Source: CAVQJU01 sp963754955 (GTDB lineage Bacteria > Acidobacteriota > Vicinamibacteria > Vicinamibacterales > CAVVIG01). From it: a stretch of DNA of 64,000 nucleotides. Below the pieces are notes generated by a model that had not been told where the DNA came from, did no database searches, and saw only the letters and a program-made list of their open reading frames with translations. Where the stretch lies: positions 496,001 to 560,000 of the forward strand of contig CAVWHY010000006.1 in the NCBI GenBank assembly GCA_963754955.1. Direction: 5' to 3'. Positions 36,025 through 43,941 of the stretch are shown piece by piece. Within the stretch, counting starts at the first letter, position 1; every line of letters starts with the position of its first letter. A program made the translations under genes and the position numbers.

Positions 36025-37320
36025 GTGGGGAAAACAGACGCCGCCGTCTTAGACGCGCAAGTTCCTGGGAAATCGGCCGTTATGGTTCCCGAACTGGACG
36101 CGAACCAGGCTCAGGTTCAGCGCATCGTTTCGAGCAAGGCGTTCAAGACCTCGGAAGTTCACCGGAACCTCCTCAACTACCTCGCCGGGAAGTCCCTCGC
36201 CGGCGAGGCGCAGAACCTCAAGGAATACACCGTCGGCCTGGACGTGTTCGGCAAGCCGGCCTCCTACGACCCGCGCCAGGAGTCGGTCGTGCGGATGCAC
36301 GTCGGGCGGCTTCGCCAGAAGCTGACGGAGTACTACCGGACCGAAGGTCTGGACGATCCCGTCATCGTGGAGCTGCCGAAGGGCGGTTTCACCCTCACGT
36401 TTGCGCCGCGTCCCGTCGCCGATGTGCCGGCGCCGCAACCAGTTGCCCCGCCGGCCCGAGGGAAGGCGTCCACCCTCGAGATCGCGCTTGGCGCGTTGCT
36501 CCTGCTCGCGGTCGTGTCCGCCGCGTACTTCGGTGTCCGGCTGTCGCGCGCCGAGAAGACGGCGGCCACCGGCGCTCAGCTGCCGTGGACGCCTGAGCTT
36601 CAGCAGTTGTGGGGCCCGCTCCTGTCGTCCGATCGCCCGCTGATGGTCACGCTGTCGACCGATCCGTTCCACGCGAGCGCTCAGGGCGTCGCCGTGTCGG
36701 CCACCACCTCGGGCGTGACCGGCGTCGGCACGGCGAACGCCGCGTTCCTGCTCGGCCAGTTTCTCGGACAGCGAAAGCGAAATGTCTTTCCTATCCGCAG
36801 CGATCTGCTGTCGATGGGTGAGATCGCGATGGGCGACGTCATCTTCGTCGGCTCGACGGTCGGGAAACCACAAATCCAGGCGATTCCCCCGATCGATCAG
36901 CCGTTTGTCCTCACCCCCGAAGGCGTGAAGAACCTGAAGCCGCAGCCGGGCGAGGCCGCGTTTCTCGGCGACGTGTTTCCGAAGGGCGGCCAGGAATTCG
37001 AGGAAAGCCACGCGCTCATCAGCAACCTGCCGGGACTCTACGGAAACGGCAAAATCCTGTATCTGTCGGGCAATACGATTGCGAGCGTGATGGGCGCGGT
37101 GCAGGCGCTGACCGACCCCGATCTGGCCAAACAGCTTGTGGCAAGCCTCAAGGGGCAGGGTCGTGGCGGTTCGCTGCCGCGCTTCTACCAGGTGGTCTTG
37201 AAGGTCAAGGCCATGGACGACACGCCGGTGGATATTACCTACCTGTTTCACCGCGAACTTCAGCTGGCCAAGTCGCCGCTCGGCGCGGGAAGCACCCGCA
37301 AAAACGTTGAAAATCCGTAA
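36025..37320 (+). CDS. ToxR-like membrane-anchored winged-helix regulator
   Basis: A 431-residue protein. Residues about 25-120 look like an OmpR-type winged-helix DNA-binding domain: SVVRMHVGRLRQKLTEYY resembles the recognition helix and VIVELPKGGFTLTF the wing hairpin. A Pro-rich linker and one transmembrane helix (LEIALGALLLLAVVSAAYFG) follow. The C-terminal about 240 residues would lie in the periplasm and are unrecognised; DVIFVGSTVGKP and FQEFEESHALISNLPGLYG-like stretches suggest a sensor fold. Response-regulator receiver and kinase domains are absent, so it is a one-component transmembrane regulator by architecture. The start is uncertain (GTG at 36025, or ATG at 36082). The first GTCA array begins 18 bases after its stop. 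Confidence 0.65.
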   Translation: MGKTDAAVLDAQVPGKSAVMVPELDANQAQVQRIVSSKAFKTSEVHRNLLNYLAGKSLAGEAQNLKEYTVGLDVFGKPASYDPRQESVVRMHVGRLRQKLTEYYRTEGLDDPVIVELPKGGFTLTFAPRPVADVPAPQPVAPPARGKASTLEIALGALLLLAVVSAAYFGVRLSRAEKTAATGAQLPWTPELQQLWGPLLSSDRPLMVTLSTDPFHASAQGVAVSATTSGVTGVGTANAAFLLGQFLGQRKRNVFPIRSDLLSMGEIAMGDVIFVGSTVGKPQIQAIPPIDQPFVLTPEGVKNLKPQPGEAAFLGDVFPKGGQEFEESHALISNLPGLYGNGKILYLSGNTIASVMGAVQALTDPDLAKQLVASLKGQGRGGSLPRFYQVVLKVKAMDDTPVDITYLFHRELQLAKSPLGAGSTRKNVENP

Positions 37321-37338
37321 AGACGCATGTTCGCGGCG

Positions 37339-37371
37339 GTCACAGACCAGTCACTGACCGCGTTTTGACCG
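37339..37371 (+). promoter_or_regulatory. GTCA array 1: three 11-bp direct repeats
   Basis: GTCACAGACCA, GTCACTGACCG and CGTTTTGACCG follow one another with no gap. A TATGGT hexamer begins 31 bases after the last unit, and the DUF6152 ATG is 80 bases after it. Direct repeats at 11-bp spacing are typical of OmpR/PhoB-type activators. Confidence 0.6.
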
Positions 37372-37450
37372 CTCCGAGGTAAGAAATCGTCCGGCGTCGT
37401 GTTATGGTGTTGCGTATTCAATGGGGGCCGACAGGCTCTGGAGGACGGCG

Positions 37451-37852
37451 ATGAAACACAAGTTGCTTCTGGCAGTGACAGCTACGGCGTTTGTCGGGGC
37501 CTTCGTCTACGCGACGAAGCCGGTCTCCGCGCACCACTCGTTCGCCGCGACGTACTTCGAGGACAAGACGGAAACGGTCGAGGGCGAACTGGTGCAGTTC
37601 CTCTTCCGCAACCCGCATTCGTTCGTGCACGTCGAGGGCAAGGACGCGACGGGCAACGTCGTGCGCTACGCGGTGGAGTGGGGCGCTGGTCTCCAGCTGA
37701 ACCGCCAGGGCGTGACGCGTGAGACGCTGAAACCCGGCGACCACGTCATCATCACAGGCAACCCGGGCCGCAATCCCGAGGACCATCGCCTGCGGATGCG
37801 CACCATCACCCGGCCGTCCGACGGCTGGAAGTGGGGCGGCACCTTCGACTAG
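37451..37852 (+). CDS. DUF6152 secreted protein
   Basis: A 133-residue intact protein. The signal peptide ends VSAHH, placing a His pair (HHSFAATYF) at the mature N-terminus. The body is the small beta-rich DUF6152 fold: VEGELVQFLFRNPHSFVHVE, VEWGAGLQLNRQGVTR and a final GDHVIITGNPGRNPEDHRL. A second copy lies at 56.5-56.9 kb. The N-terminal His pair could bind metal, but this is speculation; the family is uncharacterised. The longer frame starting at 37421 was rejected because it precedes the signal peptide. It is the first gene behind GTCA array 1. Confidence 0.8.
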   Translation: MKHKLLLAVTATAFVGAFVYATKPVSAHHSFAATYFEDKTETVEGELVQFLFRNPHSFVHVEGKDATGNVVRYAVEWGAGLQLNRQGVTRETLKPGDHVIITGNPGRNPEDHRLRMRTITRPSDGWKWGGTFD

Positions 37853-37861
37853 ACAGGTGAA

Positions 37862-37951
37862 TCTGGTCATTTGGTCATTTGGTCATCTGGTCAGTTGCCG
37901 TCAATGACCCAATCAATGACCAGCTGACTAGATGACCGGATGACCAAATTT
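37862..37951. repeat. Intergenic inverted tandem repeat, TGGTCATT family
   Basis: Four units of TGGTCATT (CTGGTCATTTGGTCATTTGG and on) face ATGACCGGATGACCAAA-type units. It lies between two genes read in the same direction, just after the DUF6152 stop. Although it contains GTCA, the spacing is 8-9 bp, so it differs from the 11-bp arrays. Confidence 0.75.
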
Positions 37952-38040
37952 GCGTTCGTCGGGGGCAGGCGGGCAGGTTCGATCCTGCCCGCCTGCCCTT
38001 CGCCATTTTCGGGTGACTCCACGCTGAAGAAGGGTTGCGA

Positions 38041-38637
38041 ATGAGACTGAGGACGTTCCATTGGCTCGTGCTGGCCGCGGTCTCCGTGCTGGTCGCCGCC
38101 GCCTGTTCGGCACCCGCTCCAGCCCCCGCGGCAAAGAAGCAGCCGCCGTTCCGCACGACCGCCACCATCAAGGACATCATGGACTCGATGGTCGACCCGT
38201 CCGCCGATTTCCTCTGGGAATCAGTCGCCACGATCGTCACCCGCAAAGGGACCGAGGAACGCCGCCCCCGAACAGACGACGACTGGAAGATGGTGCGGCG
38301 CGCGGCCGTCACGCTGGTGGAGGCCACGAACCTGCTGATCATGGACGGGCGCCAGGTAGCCAAGCCGGGCGAGAAGTCCGAAAACCCCGGCATCGAGCTG
38401 AGCCCTGAGGCGATCCGACGGGTGATGGATGAGGACCCGGATACGCTGGTCAAGCTGGCGGGCGCCTTGCACGACGCGGGCATGAAGGCGATGGCGGCGA
38501 TCGACGCGAAGAACGCGGACGCGTTGTCCGACGCCGGCGAGGTCATCGACAACGCGTGCGAGACGTGCCACCTCAAGTACTGGTATCCGCCGGACGCGGA
38601 GCGGATCGAGGGCGCTGGCAGCGTCAGGAAGAAATGA
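38041..38637 (+). CDS. Cytochrome c-type lipoprotein, CxxCHxxYWYP family, divergent copy
   Basis: A 198-residue lipoprotein (lipobox VAAACS). The body is helical, with TIKDIMDSMVDPSADFLWES near the start and DDDWKMVRRAAVTLVEA in the middle. The only haem motif is near the C-terminus: ACETCHLKYWYP. A single C-terminal haem on a helical bundle recalls cytochrome c' and c556. It shares the helix, acidic and CxxCHxxYWYP blocks with three other genes in the window (39.6-40.3, 40.4-41.1 and 59.6-60.3 kb), but lacks their PRPFxPPGDxNNS segment. It probably tethers a small electron carrier to a membrane. Confidence 0.75.
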   Translation: MRLRTFHWLVLAAVSVLVAAACSAPAPAPAAKKQPPFRTTATIKDIMDSMVDPSADFLWESVATIVTRKGTEERRPRTDDDWKMVRRAAVTLVEATNLLIMDGRQVAKPGEKSENPGIELSPEAIRRVMDEDPDTLVKLAGALHDAGMKAMAAIDAKNADALSDAGEVIDNACETCHLKYWYPPDAERIEGAGSVRKK

Positions 38638-38641
38638 AGAG

Positions 38642-39374
38642 ATGACGTATCGCGCGGCGATCATCGCCGGGCTGGCGATCGTTCTTTCAGCGGCTGTGGT
38701 GCCCCGAGCCGCAGCCCAGGCTGGAACCGGCACGCTCCGCGGGCGGCGTGAAGCTGAACGGCGAGCCGCCCGGCAACCGGGTGATCCGCATGGGGATGGA
38801 CCCGATGTGCGCGAAGATGTGGGCCGGCAAGAAGCCTGGCCCCGTCGACGAAGTCGTCGCGACGAGCGACGATGGCGGCCTGATGAATGCGTTCGTGAAA
38901 CTGGACGGCTCGTTCCCGGGAACGCCCGTGCCGTCGCAGCCCGTGCTCCTCGATCAGAAGGCCTGCTTCTACCAGCCGCGGGTCATCGGCGCGCGGGTGG
39001 GCCAGATGCTGCGCGTCAAAAACAGCGACAACCTGCTGCACAACGTCCACAGCAACTCGAACCATCGCAACAGCTTCAACGTCGGGCAGCCCCTCGCCGG
39101 CCTCACCCACGACTTCAAGCTGCTCGACGAAGAGATGCTGCGGATCGGCTGCGACGTCCACCGCTGGATGACGTCCTGGATCGGTATCGTCGATCATCCA
39201 TATTTCGCGGTGACTGGCGCTGACGGATCGTTCACGCTCGGTAATGTGCCCGCCGGCAAGCGCACGATCAGCGTGTGGCACGAGAAGTTCGGGACGCTCA
39301 CGAAGACGGTGGACGTGAAGCCCGGCGTGCCGACCGTCGTGGACTTCGCCTACCCGCCCGCGCCGAAGACCTGA
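38642..39374 (+). CDS. Cupredoxin-like secreted protein with carboxypeptidase-regulatory end (one frameshift)
   Basis: A secreted protein of about 243 residues, six bases after the cytochrome gene. After the signal peptide (PRAAAQ) one extra base near 38736 shifts the frame into SGGVKLNGEPPGNRVIRMG. The plastocyanin-like part has LLHNVHSNSNHRNSFN and later MLRIGCDVHRWMTSWI: His, then Cys-x2-His-x2-Met, the ligands of a type I blue-copper site. The C-terminal 70 residues are a CarboxypepD_reg-like beta domain (ADGSFTLGNVPAGKRTISVW). Similar proteins accompany methylamine-utilisation-type systems. An electron-transfer role with the adjacent cytochrome is plausible. Confidence 0.75.
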
Positions 39375-39382
39375 GGCCCGGC

Positions 39383-39586
39383 ATGTTTGCTCGCGAAAAA
39401 CGGTGTCAGCAGTGCGGGCAGGCGTTCGACTGCGGAGGGTTGTTCGGCTGCTGGTGCTGGACGGTCAAGCTGGACGCCGCGTCCAGAGCCGCACTCCGGG
39501 AGCAGTACTCCGACTGTCTCTGTCCCGCCTGTCTGGCTCAATCCACGACTCCACCGGTCAAGTCGCAGTCACTGACAAGTCACTGA
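39383..39586 (+). CDS. Cysteine-rich CWC-family protein
   Basis: A 67-residue protein with CQQCGQAFDCGGLFGCWCW and a second CLCPACL, the pattern of the cysteine-rich CWC family, likely a small metal-binding or structural domain. No signal peptide is present. Its last codons (KSQSLTSH) are encoded by GTCA array 2, so the native end may have been altered by the array. It follows the cupredoxin gene by eight bases and is convergent with a cytochrome lipoprotein gene that it overlaps by seven bases. Confidence 0.7.
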   Translation: MFAREKRCQQCGQAFDCGGLFGCWCWTVKLDAASRAALREQYSDCLCPACLAQSTTPPVKSQSLTSH

Positions 39587-39589
39587 TTG
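39557..39589 (+). promoter_or_regulatory. GTCA array 2: three 11-bp direct repeats at a convergent junction
   Basis: GTCAAGTCGCA, GTCACTGACAA and GTCACTGATTG run without gaps. The stop codons of both flanking genes lie within it. No -10-like hexamer occurs 31-33 bases downstream, unlike the other arrays, so promoter function is doubtful. Confidence 0.45.
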
Positions 39590-40263
39590 TTGCCGCGGGC
39601 ACCACTCGGAACGGAGCGCGAGAAATCGCTCAGCCTCTTATTGAGCACGCGATAGAACTCGGCGTCCTCTTTCGGGTACCAGTAGCTCGCATGGCACTGT
39701 TCGCAGGCCACGTCCAGATTTTCGCTCGCGTCCCACAACTCCTTCGTGTTTTTCCGCTTCACGATCTCCAGGACTTCGAGTCCCACGTTGCGGAGCGCCT
39801 CGATTCTGGCATTCCACTCGACCGGATCCTTCTGGACCTTCGCCAGGATCTGCGCGGGAGAGAGCTCAGTGGCGTCCGGGCCGACGCTGTTGTTCTCGTC
39901 ACCCGGCGGCGTGAAGGGCCTGGGGACCTTCAGCAGATAGATTCCCTCCGCCAGCGTCACCGCGCCGACGCGCAGCCGCTCCCAGTCCGCATCCGTCTTC
40001 GGCGCTTTTTCGACGACCCGTCCGTCGGGTTGAATGACCGTGCTCACCGAATCGAAAATGAAGTCGGAGGCCGGATCGATCATGTCCTGCATCAGTTCCT
40101 TCACCGAGACGATGGGCTTCATGTCGCCCCAGAGCGCCTGCGGCGCGGCCGCGGGAGCGGGCGCCGGCACCGGCTTCGGGGACGAGCAGGCGGATGCCAG
40201 AGCACCCGCGAGAAGCAGCGCCACCGAGATGGCGAGAGGTCGATTGGAATCGCAAAGCACGTT
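39580..40263 (-). CDS. Cytochrome c-type lipoprotein, CxxCHxxYWYP family
   Basis: A 227-residue lipoprotein (lipobox LASACS). Blocks shared with its paralogues include VSVKELMQDMIDPASDFIFD, GAVTLAEGIYLLKVPRPF, PPGDENNSVGPDATELSPAQ and VGLEVLEIVKRKNTKELWD. The haem motif is ACEQCHASYWYP near the C-terminus. A GTG at 40263 with GAGG seven bases upstream was taken as the start; a TTG three codons earlier is possible. It is divergent from a close paralogue across about 110 bases, so the two probably arose by duplication with inversion. Confidence 0.75.
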   Translation of the reverse strand, partial: NVLCDSNRPLAISVALLLAGALASACSSPKPVPAPAPAAAPQALWGDMKPIVSVKELMQDMIDPASDFIFDSVSTVIQPDGRVVEKAPKTDADWERLRVGAVTLAEGIYLLKVPRPFTPPGDENNSVGPDATELSPAQILAKVQKDPVEWNARIEALRNVGLEVLEIVKRKNTKELWDASENLDVACEQCHASYWYPKEDAEFYRVLNKRLSDFSRSVPSGARGNNQ

Positions 40264-40343
40264 AAGCCTCAAGGAAGAGTCCAGCTGCTAGTGTCCCACA
40301 AGCAGCAACCCCTCGTAAGCGCGAGTGGATTCCGCTGCCGTAG

Positions 40344-40349
40344 TAGACT
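40344..40349 (+). promoter_or_regulatory. -10-like TAGACT before a cytochrome gene
   Basis: It sits in TGCCGTAGTAGACT, 24 bases before the ATG. The 14-base context recurs with one change (TGCCGTAGTAGGCT) before the porin operon. No GTCA array precedes this copy. Confidence 0.4.
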
Positions 40350-40373
40350 GCTCAGTCGTTTGTGGTGGACGGG

Positions 40374-41054
40374 ATGAAGACAATTCATAAGCACCTGGCT
40401 GGTGTCGTCGTCGGATTGTTCTGCGTGGGCGTGCTGCTCTCCGCATGTTCGTCGCCGAAACCGGCTTCGCCGGCCGCAACGGCAGCGACGCCTGCGGCGC
40501 CGGTCCTGTGGGGAGACATGAAGCCGGTGGTGTCGGTCAAGGAACTGATGCGCGACATGCTCGACCCCGCCTCCGACAACATCTTCGACGCCGTGAAGAT
40601 TGAGACGACCAGGCGCGGGACCGTCGAACGAGTGCCGAAGACGGACGCGGACTGGGACAAGATTCGCGTCGGCGCGGTGACGATCGCCGAAGGCGTCTAC
40701 CTGCTGAAAGTCCCGCGCCCATTCGCCCCTCCGGGAGACGAGAACAACAGCTCGGGCCCCGAGGCGACCGAGTTGTCGCCCGCTCAGATCAAAGCCAAGC
40801 TCGAACGCGATCCCGTGCTGTGGAATGCGAAGATCGAGGCATTGCGGAATGTCGGCCTCGAAGTGCTGGAGATCGTCAAAAAGCGCAACACCGCGGAACT
40901 CTGGGACGCGAGCGACAACCTCGATCGAGCCTGCGAAGCGTGTCACCTCGAGTACTGGTATCCGGGCGATCCGGCGTTGCTGGAGAAAGTGGACCGGCAA
41001 CTGGGCGAACTGTACGGGCCGCAGCCGCCGCACACCAGGCCCTCCCGTCCGTAA
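40374..41054 (+). CDS. Cytochrome c-type lipoprotein, CxxCHxxYWYP family
   Basis: A 226-residue intact lipoprotein (lipobox LLSACS). It is the closest paralogue of the divergent gene before it: VSVKELMRDMLDPASDNIFD, GAVTIAEGVYLLKVPRPF, PPGDENNSSGPEATELSPAQ and VGLEVLEIVKKRNTAELWD. The haem motif ACEACHLEYWYP lies about 30 residues from the C-terminus. The Pro-rich PRPFAPPGDENNS loop is unusual for cytochrome c' and may be a docking surface. It is followed by the cobalamin riboswitch of btuB. Confidence 0.8.
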   Translation: MKTIHKHLAGVVVGLFCVGVLLSACSSPKPASPAATAATPAAPVLWGDMKPVVSVKELMRDMLDPASDNIFDAVKIETTRRGTVERVPKTDADWDKIRVGAVTIAEGVYLLKVPRPFAPPGDENNSSGPEATELSPAQIKAKLERDPVLWNAKIEALRNVGLEVLEIVKKRNTAELWDASDNLDRACEACHLEYWYPGDPALLEKVDRQLGELYGPQPPHTRPSRP

Positions 41055-41107
41055 CCCGCCGACCGGTTGATCCTTCGTGCGCGAGATGGTATAACTCCCG
41101 TCCCTGT

Positions 41108-41275
41108 CTGGGTGCCCACGAGGGCATAACAGGGAAGTCCGGTGAAAAGCCGGCGCGGTCCCGCCACTGTGAGTGAGGACGCTGCTTCGAACGACCACTC
41201 GGCCATCGGCCGGGGAAGGTGAAGCAGCCGCAGACCAACGGTCTGCACCTCCGAGCCAGGAGACCTACCCAGACA
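41108..41275 (+). promoter_or_regulatory. Cobalamin riboswitch
   Basis: The conserved blocks appear in order: GGTGCCCACGAGGGCATAAC and AGGGAAGTCCGGTGAAA, GCGGTCCCGCCACTGTGAG, a variable hairpin region, and the B12 box GAGCCAGGAGACCTACC. It ends about 36 bases before the btuB ATG, where sequestration of the ribosome-binding site would repress translation when cobalamin is abundant. Confidence 0.92.
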
Positions 41276-41310
41276 CCAACGCGTTCGACTTTCTGCGGAG
41301 AACAGGAAGC

Positions 41311-43818
41311 ATGCCCTCCACCACACGTACGTTCTTTCGTCTCATTCTCACCGCCCTGATGCTGCTCGCCGCTCTGCCCGTGCGGGCGCAAGACGGCGGC
41401 ACCATCGCCGGAACGGTCGTCGACCCTCTCGGCGCGCGCGTGAGCGGCGCCACCGTGAAACTGCTGCTGGGCGAGCAGGCCGTGAAGGAAGTCTCTTCGA
41501 ACGCCGACGGCGCATTCACGTTCGACGCGTTGAGCGCGGGGCGGTATCGGATCCAGGCGAGCTCAACGGGGTTTCAGACGCGCACGTCGGATCCGATGTT
41601 CGTGTCCGGAACCGGGCACGTGAGCATCGAGCTCGCCCTGCCGATCGGTCCGCTCGAGCAGAACGTGTCGGTGACCGCGGCGGCGACGAGCGTGCTCCCG
41701 TCGCAGATTGCCGCCTCGGTCACCGTGATCGATGCCGCCACGCTCGACACGCTGGGCAAGCCGGATGTGCTCGAGGCGCTGCGGCTGGTGCCCGGCGCGC
41801 AGGTCGCCCAGGCGGGGCAGCGGGGCGGCGTGACCTCGCTGTTCGTGCGCGGCGGCGCCTCGAACTTCAACAAAGTTCTCATCGACGGCGTCGCCGCGAA
41901 CGACATCGGCGGCGGCTTCGATTTCTCGTCTGTGTCCGTCACGGGGGTCGATTCCGTCGAAGTCCTTCGCGAGGCGAACAGCGTCATCTACGGTTCGGAC
42001 AGCCTCTCGGGCGTCGTCAGCATCACGACGCGTCGCGGTCGGACGCGCGTGCCGGAATTCACGTACGCGATTGACGGCGGGAACCTCGGCACGATGAAGA
42101 ACGACGTCGCGATCGCCGGCGCGTCGGGCCGCTTCGATTACTTCTCCGACTACAGCTACTTCACGACCGACAACGACGTCCCGAACAACGAGTTCACGAA
42201 CGGGACGTACGCCGGGCGGTTCAGCGTCGCCCTCGGCCACGGAACCGACCTGACCGGCACGATCCGCCGCGCGGACACGAAGTACGGCAGCCCGAACGCG
42301 ATTCTCTTCTACGGGGTTCCCGACGATTCGAAGCAGCAGGGCGATTTCACCTATGGCGCCGTCGCCGCCCAGTCGCAGATCAACGACCGGTGGCAGAGCA
42401 CGATCCGGTTCGCCTCGATGGCCCAGAACACGCACTACGCCAACCCCTCGCCGACGGGACAGCCGTTCGACCCCTTCGGGTTCGGAGCCAACTATCTCGG
42501 CGACACCGTGACCATCACGGGCGCGAACGGCTACGCGGTGACCGGACAGGCGATTCTCGATTATGGCGGGCAGTACCCGTCGCTCTTCGACGGGCACACC
42601 GCGCGCAACGCGCTGTCGGGGCAGATTACCTACCATGCGGCGTCGATGCTGACGGTGTCGGGGGGCGGTCGATTCGAGAACGAGCAGGGGTTCACGCAAT
42701 CGGGCGGCGCGTCGAGTCCGAAGACGGAAAGCGAGCGCAACAACGGCGGCCTGTTCGGCGAAGCACGCGTGACGGCCGGACGTCTGTTCGCGAGTGGCGG
42801 CCTCGGCTACGAGCACAACGCGGTGTACGGCAACGCCGTGTCGCCGCGCGTGTCGGTCGCGTTTTATCTGCAGAGCTCGACGGCCACGCGGTCCAACGAC
42901 ACGAAGCTGACGTTCAATGCCGGCAAGGGCATCAAGGCGCCCTCGATCTACCAGGAATTGAACGCGTTGCTGCCGCTCCTGCCGCCAGCCCAGGCGGCGG
43001 CGCTCGGGGTCGGACCGGTGGGACCTGAGCGGGCCCGGAATCTCGATGTCGGCGTCGAGCAGGGATTCATGCGCGGGCAGCTGCGGGTACGGGCCACCTA
43101 TTTCCACAACACGTTCGACGACCTGCTCGAGTTCCTCGGCAAGAACGCGCTCGTGCAGGCTGGTGTGCCGCCGGAAGTCGCAAACGCGACCCCGTTCGGC
43201 GCCTACGTCAACTCCCAGTCGACGACCGGGAGTGGGCTGGAGCTCTCGGGCGATGCCGCGTTCGCCAGGAACTGGCGGGTCTCCGCTTCCTATACGTTTC
43301 TCGACGCGGAGGTCACGGAAGCGTTCGGCGCGCCGCCGTCGACGAACCCGAAGTTCCCAGGGGTGCCGATCGGCGCGTTCTCGCCGCTCGTCGGGAACCG
43401 CCCGTTCCGCAGGCCGGCGAATTCCGGCAACCTGATGCTGACGTATTCGAAGGGCCTCGGGCAGGTCGCCGTCGCCGGCTACTTCGCCGGCAGGCAGGAC
43501 GACAGCACGCTGTTGAGCGACGGGTTCTTCGGCAACAGCCTGCTGCTGCCCAACCAGGGCATGGACAAGGGATACGCCAAGATCGACCTGAGCGGCTCGT
43601 ACCGACTACACCCTCGTCTCAAGTGGTATGCGAGCATCGAAAACCTCCTGAATCAGGACTACCAGGCCGTCGGCGGCTATCCCGCCCTCCCCATCACGAT
43701 CCGTACTGGCGTGTCGGTCACGCTCGGAGGAACTCGGACTGGCTCCGTAGGATCAGCGAAAAGCCTCAAAGCAGGCGCTGATCGCGTTGTCAGGGCGGGG
43801 TCACTGACGCGTCACTGA
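41311..43818 (+). CDS. btuB: BtuB-like TonB-dependent vitamin B12 receptor with carboxypeptidase-regulatory domain
   Basis: An 835-residue outer-membrane receptor. The ATG follows AGGAAG and opens a signal peptide ending VRAQ. Residues about 30-105 are a CarboxypepD_reg domain, absent from the E. coli protein. The plug follows, with SVTVIDAATLDTLGKPDVLE, FVRGGASNFNKVLIDGV and VIYGSDSLSGVVSITTRRG, then the barrel, which reads through without frameshifts. The B12 riboswitch upstream makes cobalamin the probable substrate. After the last expected strand (RTGVSVTLGG) the frame continues for 28 unusual residues into GTCA array 3, so a frameshift or displaced stop near 43735 is likely. Confidence 0.88.
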   Translation: MPSTTRTFFRLILTALMLLAALPVRAQDGGTIAGTVVDPLGARVSGATVKLLLGEQAVKEVSSNADGAFTFDALSAGRYRIQASSTGFQTRTSDPMFVSGTGHVSIELALPIGPLEQNVSVTAAATSVLPSQIAASVTVIDAATLDTLGKPDVLEALRLVPGAQVAQAGQRGGVTSLFVRGGASNFNKVLIDGVAANDIGGGFDFSSVSVTGVDSVEVLREANSVIYGSDSLSGVVSITTRRGRTRVPEFTYAIDGGNLGTMKNDVAIAGASGRFDYFSDYSYFTTDNDVPNNEFTNGTYAGRFSVALGHGTDLTGTIRRADTKYGSPNAILFYGVPDDSKQQGDFTYGAVAAQSQINDRWQSTIRFASMAQNTHYANPSPTGQPFDPFGFGANYLGDTVTITGANGYAVTGQAILDYGGQYPSLFDGHTARNALSGQITYHAASMLTVSGGGRFENEQGFTQSGGASSPKTESERNNGGLFGEARVTAGRLFASGGLGYEHNAVYGNAVSPRVSVAFYLQSSTATRSNDTKLTFNAGKGIKAPSIYQELNALLPLLPPAQAAALGVGPVGPERARNLDVGVEQGFMRGQLRVRATYFHNTFDDLLEFLGKNALVQAGVPPEVANATPFGAYVNSQSTTGSGLELSGDAAFARNWRVSASYTFLDAEVTEAFGAPPSTNPKFPGVPIGAFSPLVGNRPFRRPANSGNLMLTYSKGLGQVAVAGYFAGRQDDSTLLSDGFFGNSLLLPNQGMDKGYAKIDLSGSYRLHPRLKWYASIENLLNQDYQAVGGYPALPITIRTGVSVTLGGTRTGSVGSAKSLKAGADRVVRAGSLTRH

Positions 43819-43832
43819 CCGCAAAGTGACCG
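43789..43832 (+). promoter_or_regulatory. GTCA array 3: four 11-bp direct repeats
   Basis: GTCAGGGCGGG, GTCACTGACGC, GTCACTGACCG and CAAAGTGACCG follow without gaps, the first partly inside the btuB frame. A TAGGCT hexamer begins 31 bases after the last unit (43864), within TGCCGTAGTAGGCT. The porin ATG is 109 bases past the array. It is the longest and best-conserved of the five. Confidence 0.65.
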
Positions 43833-43941
43833 GTCCAGTGGACGCGTTGCCGGATTGCCGTAGTAGGCTCGGGGCGCTCGACTGCCGCCACTCTTCTCAA
43901 TCCGACGAGCTCGAACAGTTACCTCGGAGAGGTTAAACACT

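Noticed and set aside
36082..37320. Classifying the 36-kb protein as a two-component response regulator
   Set aside because: It has no receiver domain and has a transmembrane helix after the DNA-binding segment, so a ToxR-like one-component reading fits better.
37862..37951. A sixth GTCA regulatory array
   Set aside because: GTCA recurs at 8-9 bp, not 11, and the unit is TGGTCATT in an inverted arrangement; it belongs to the spacer-palindrome set.
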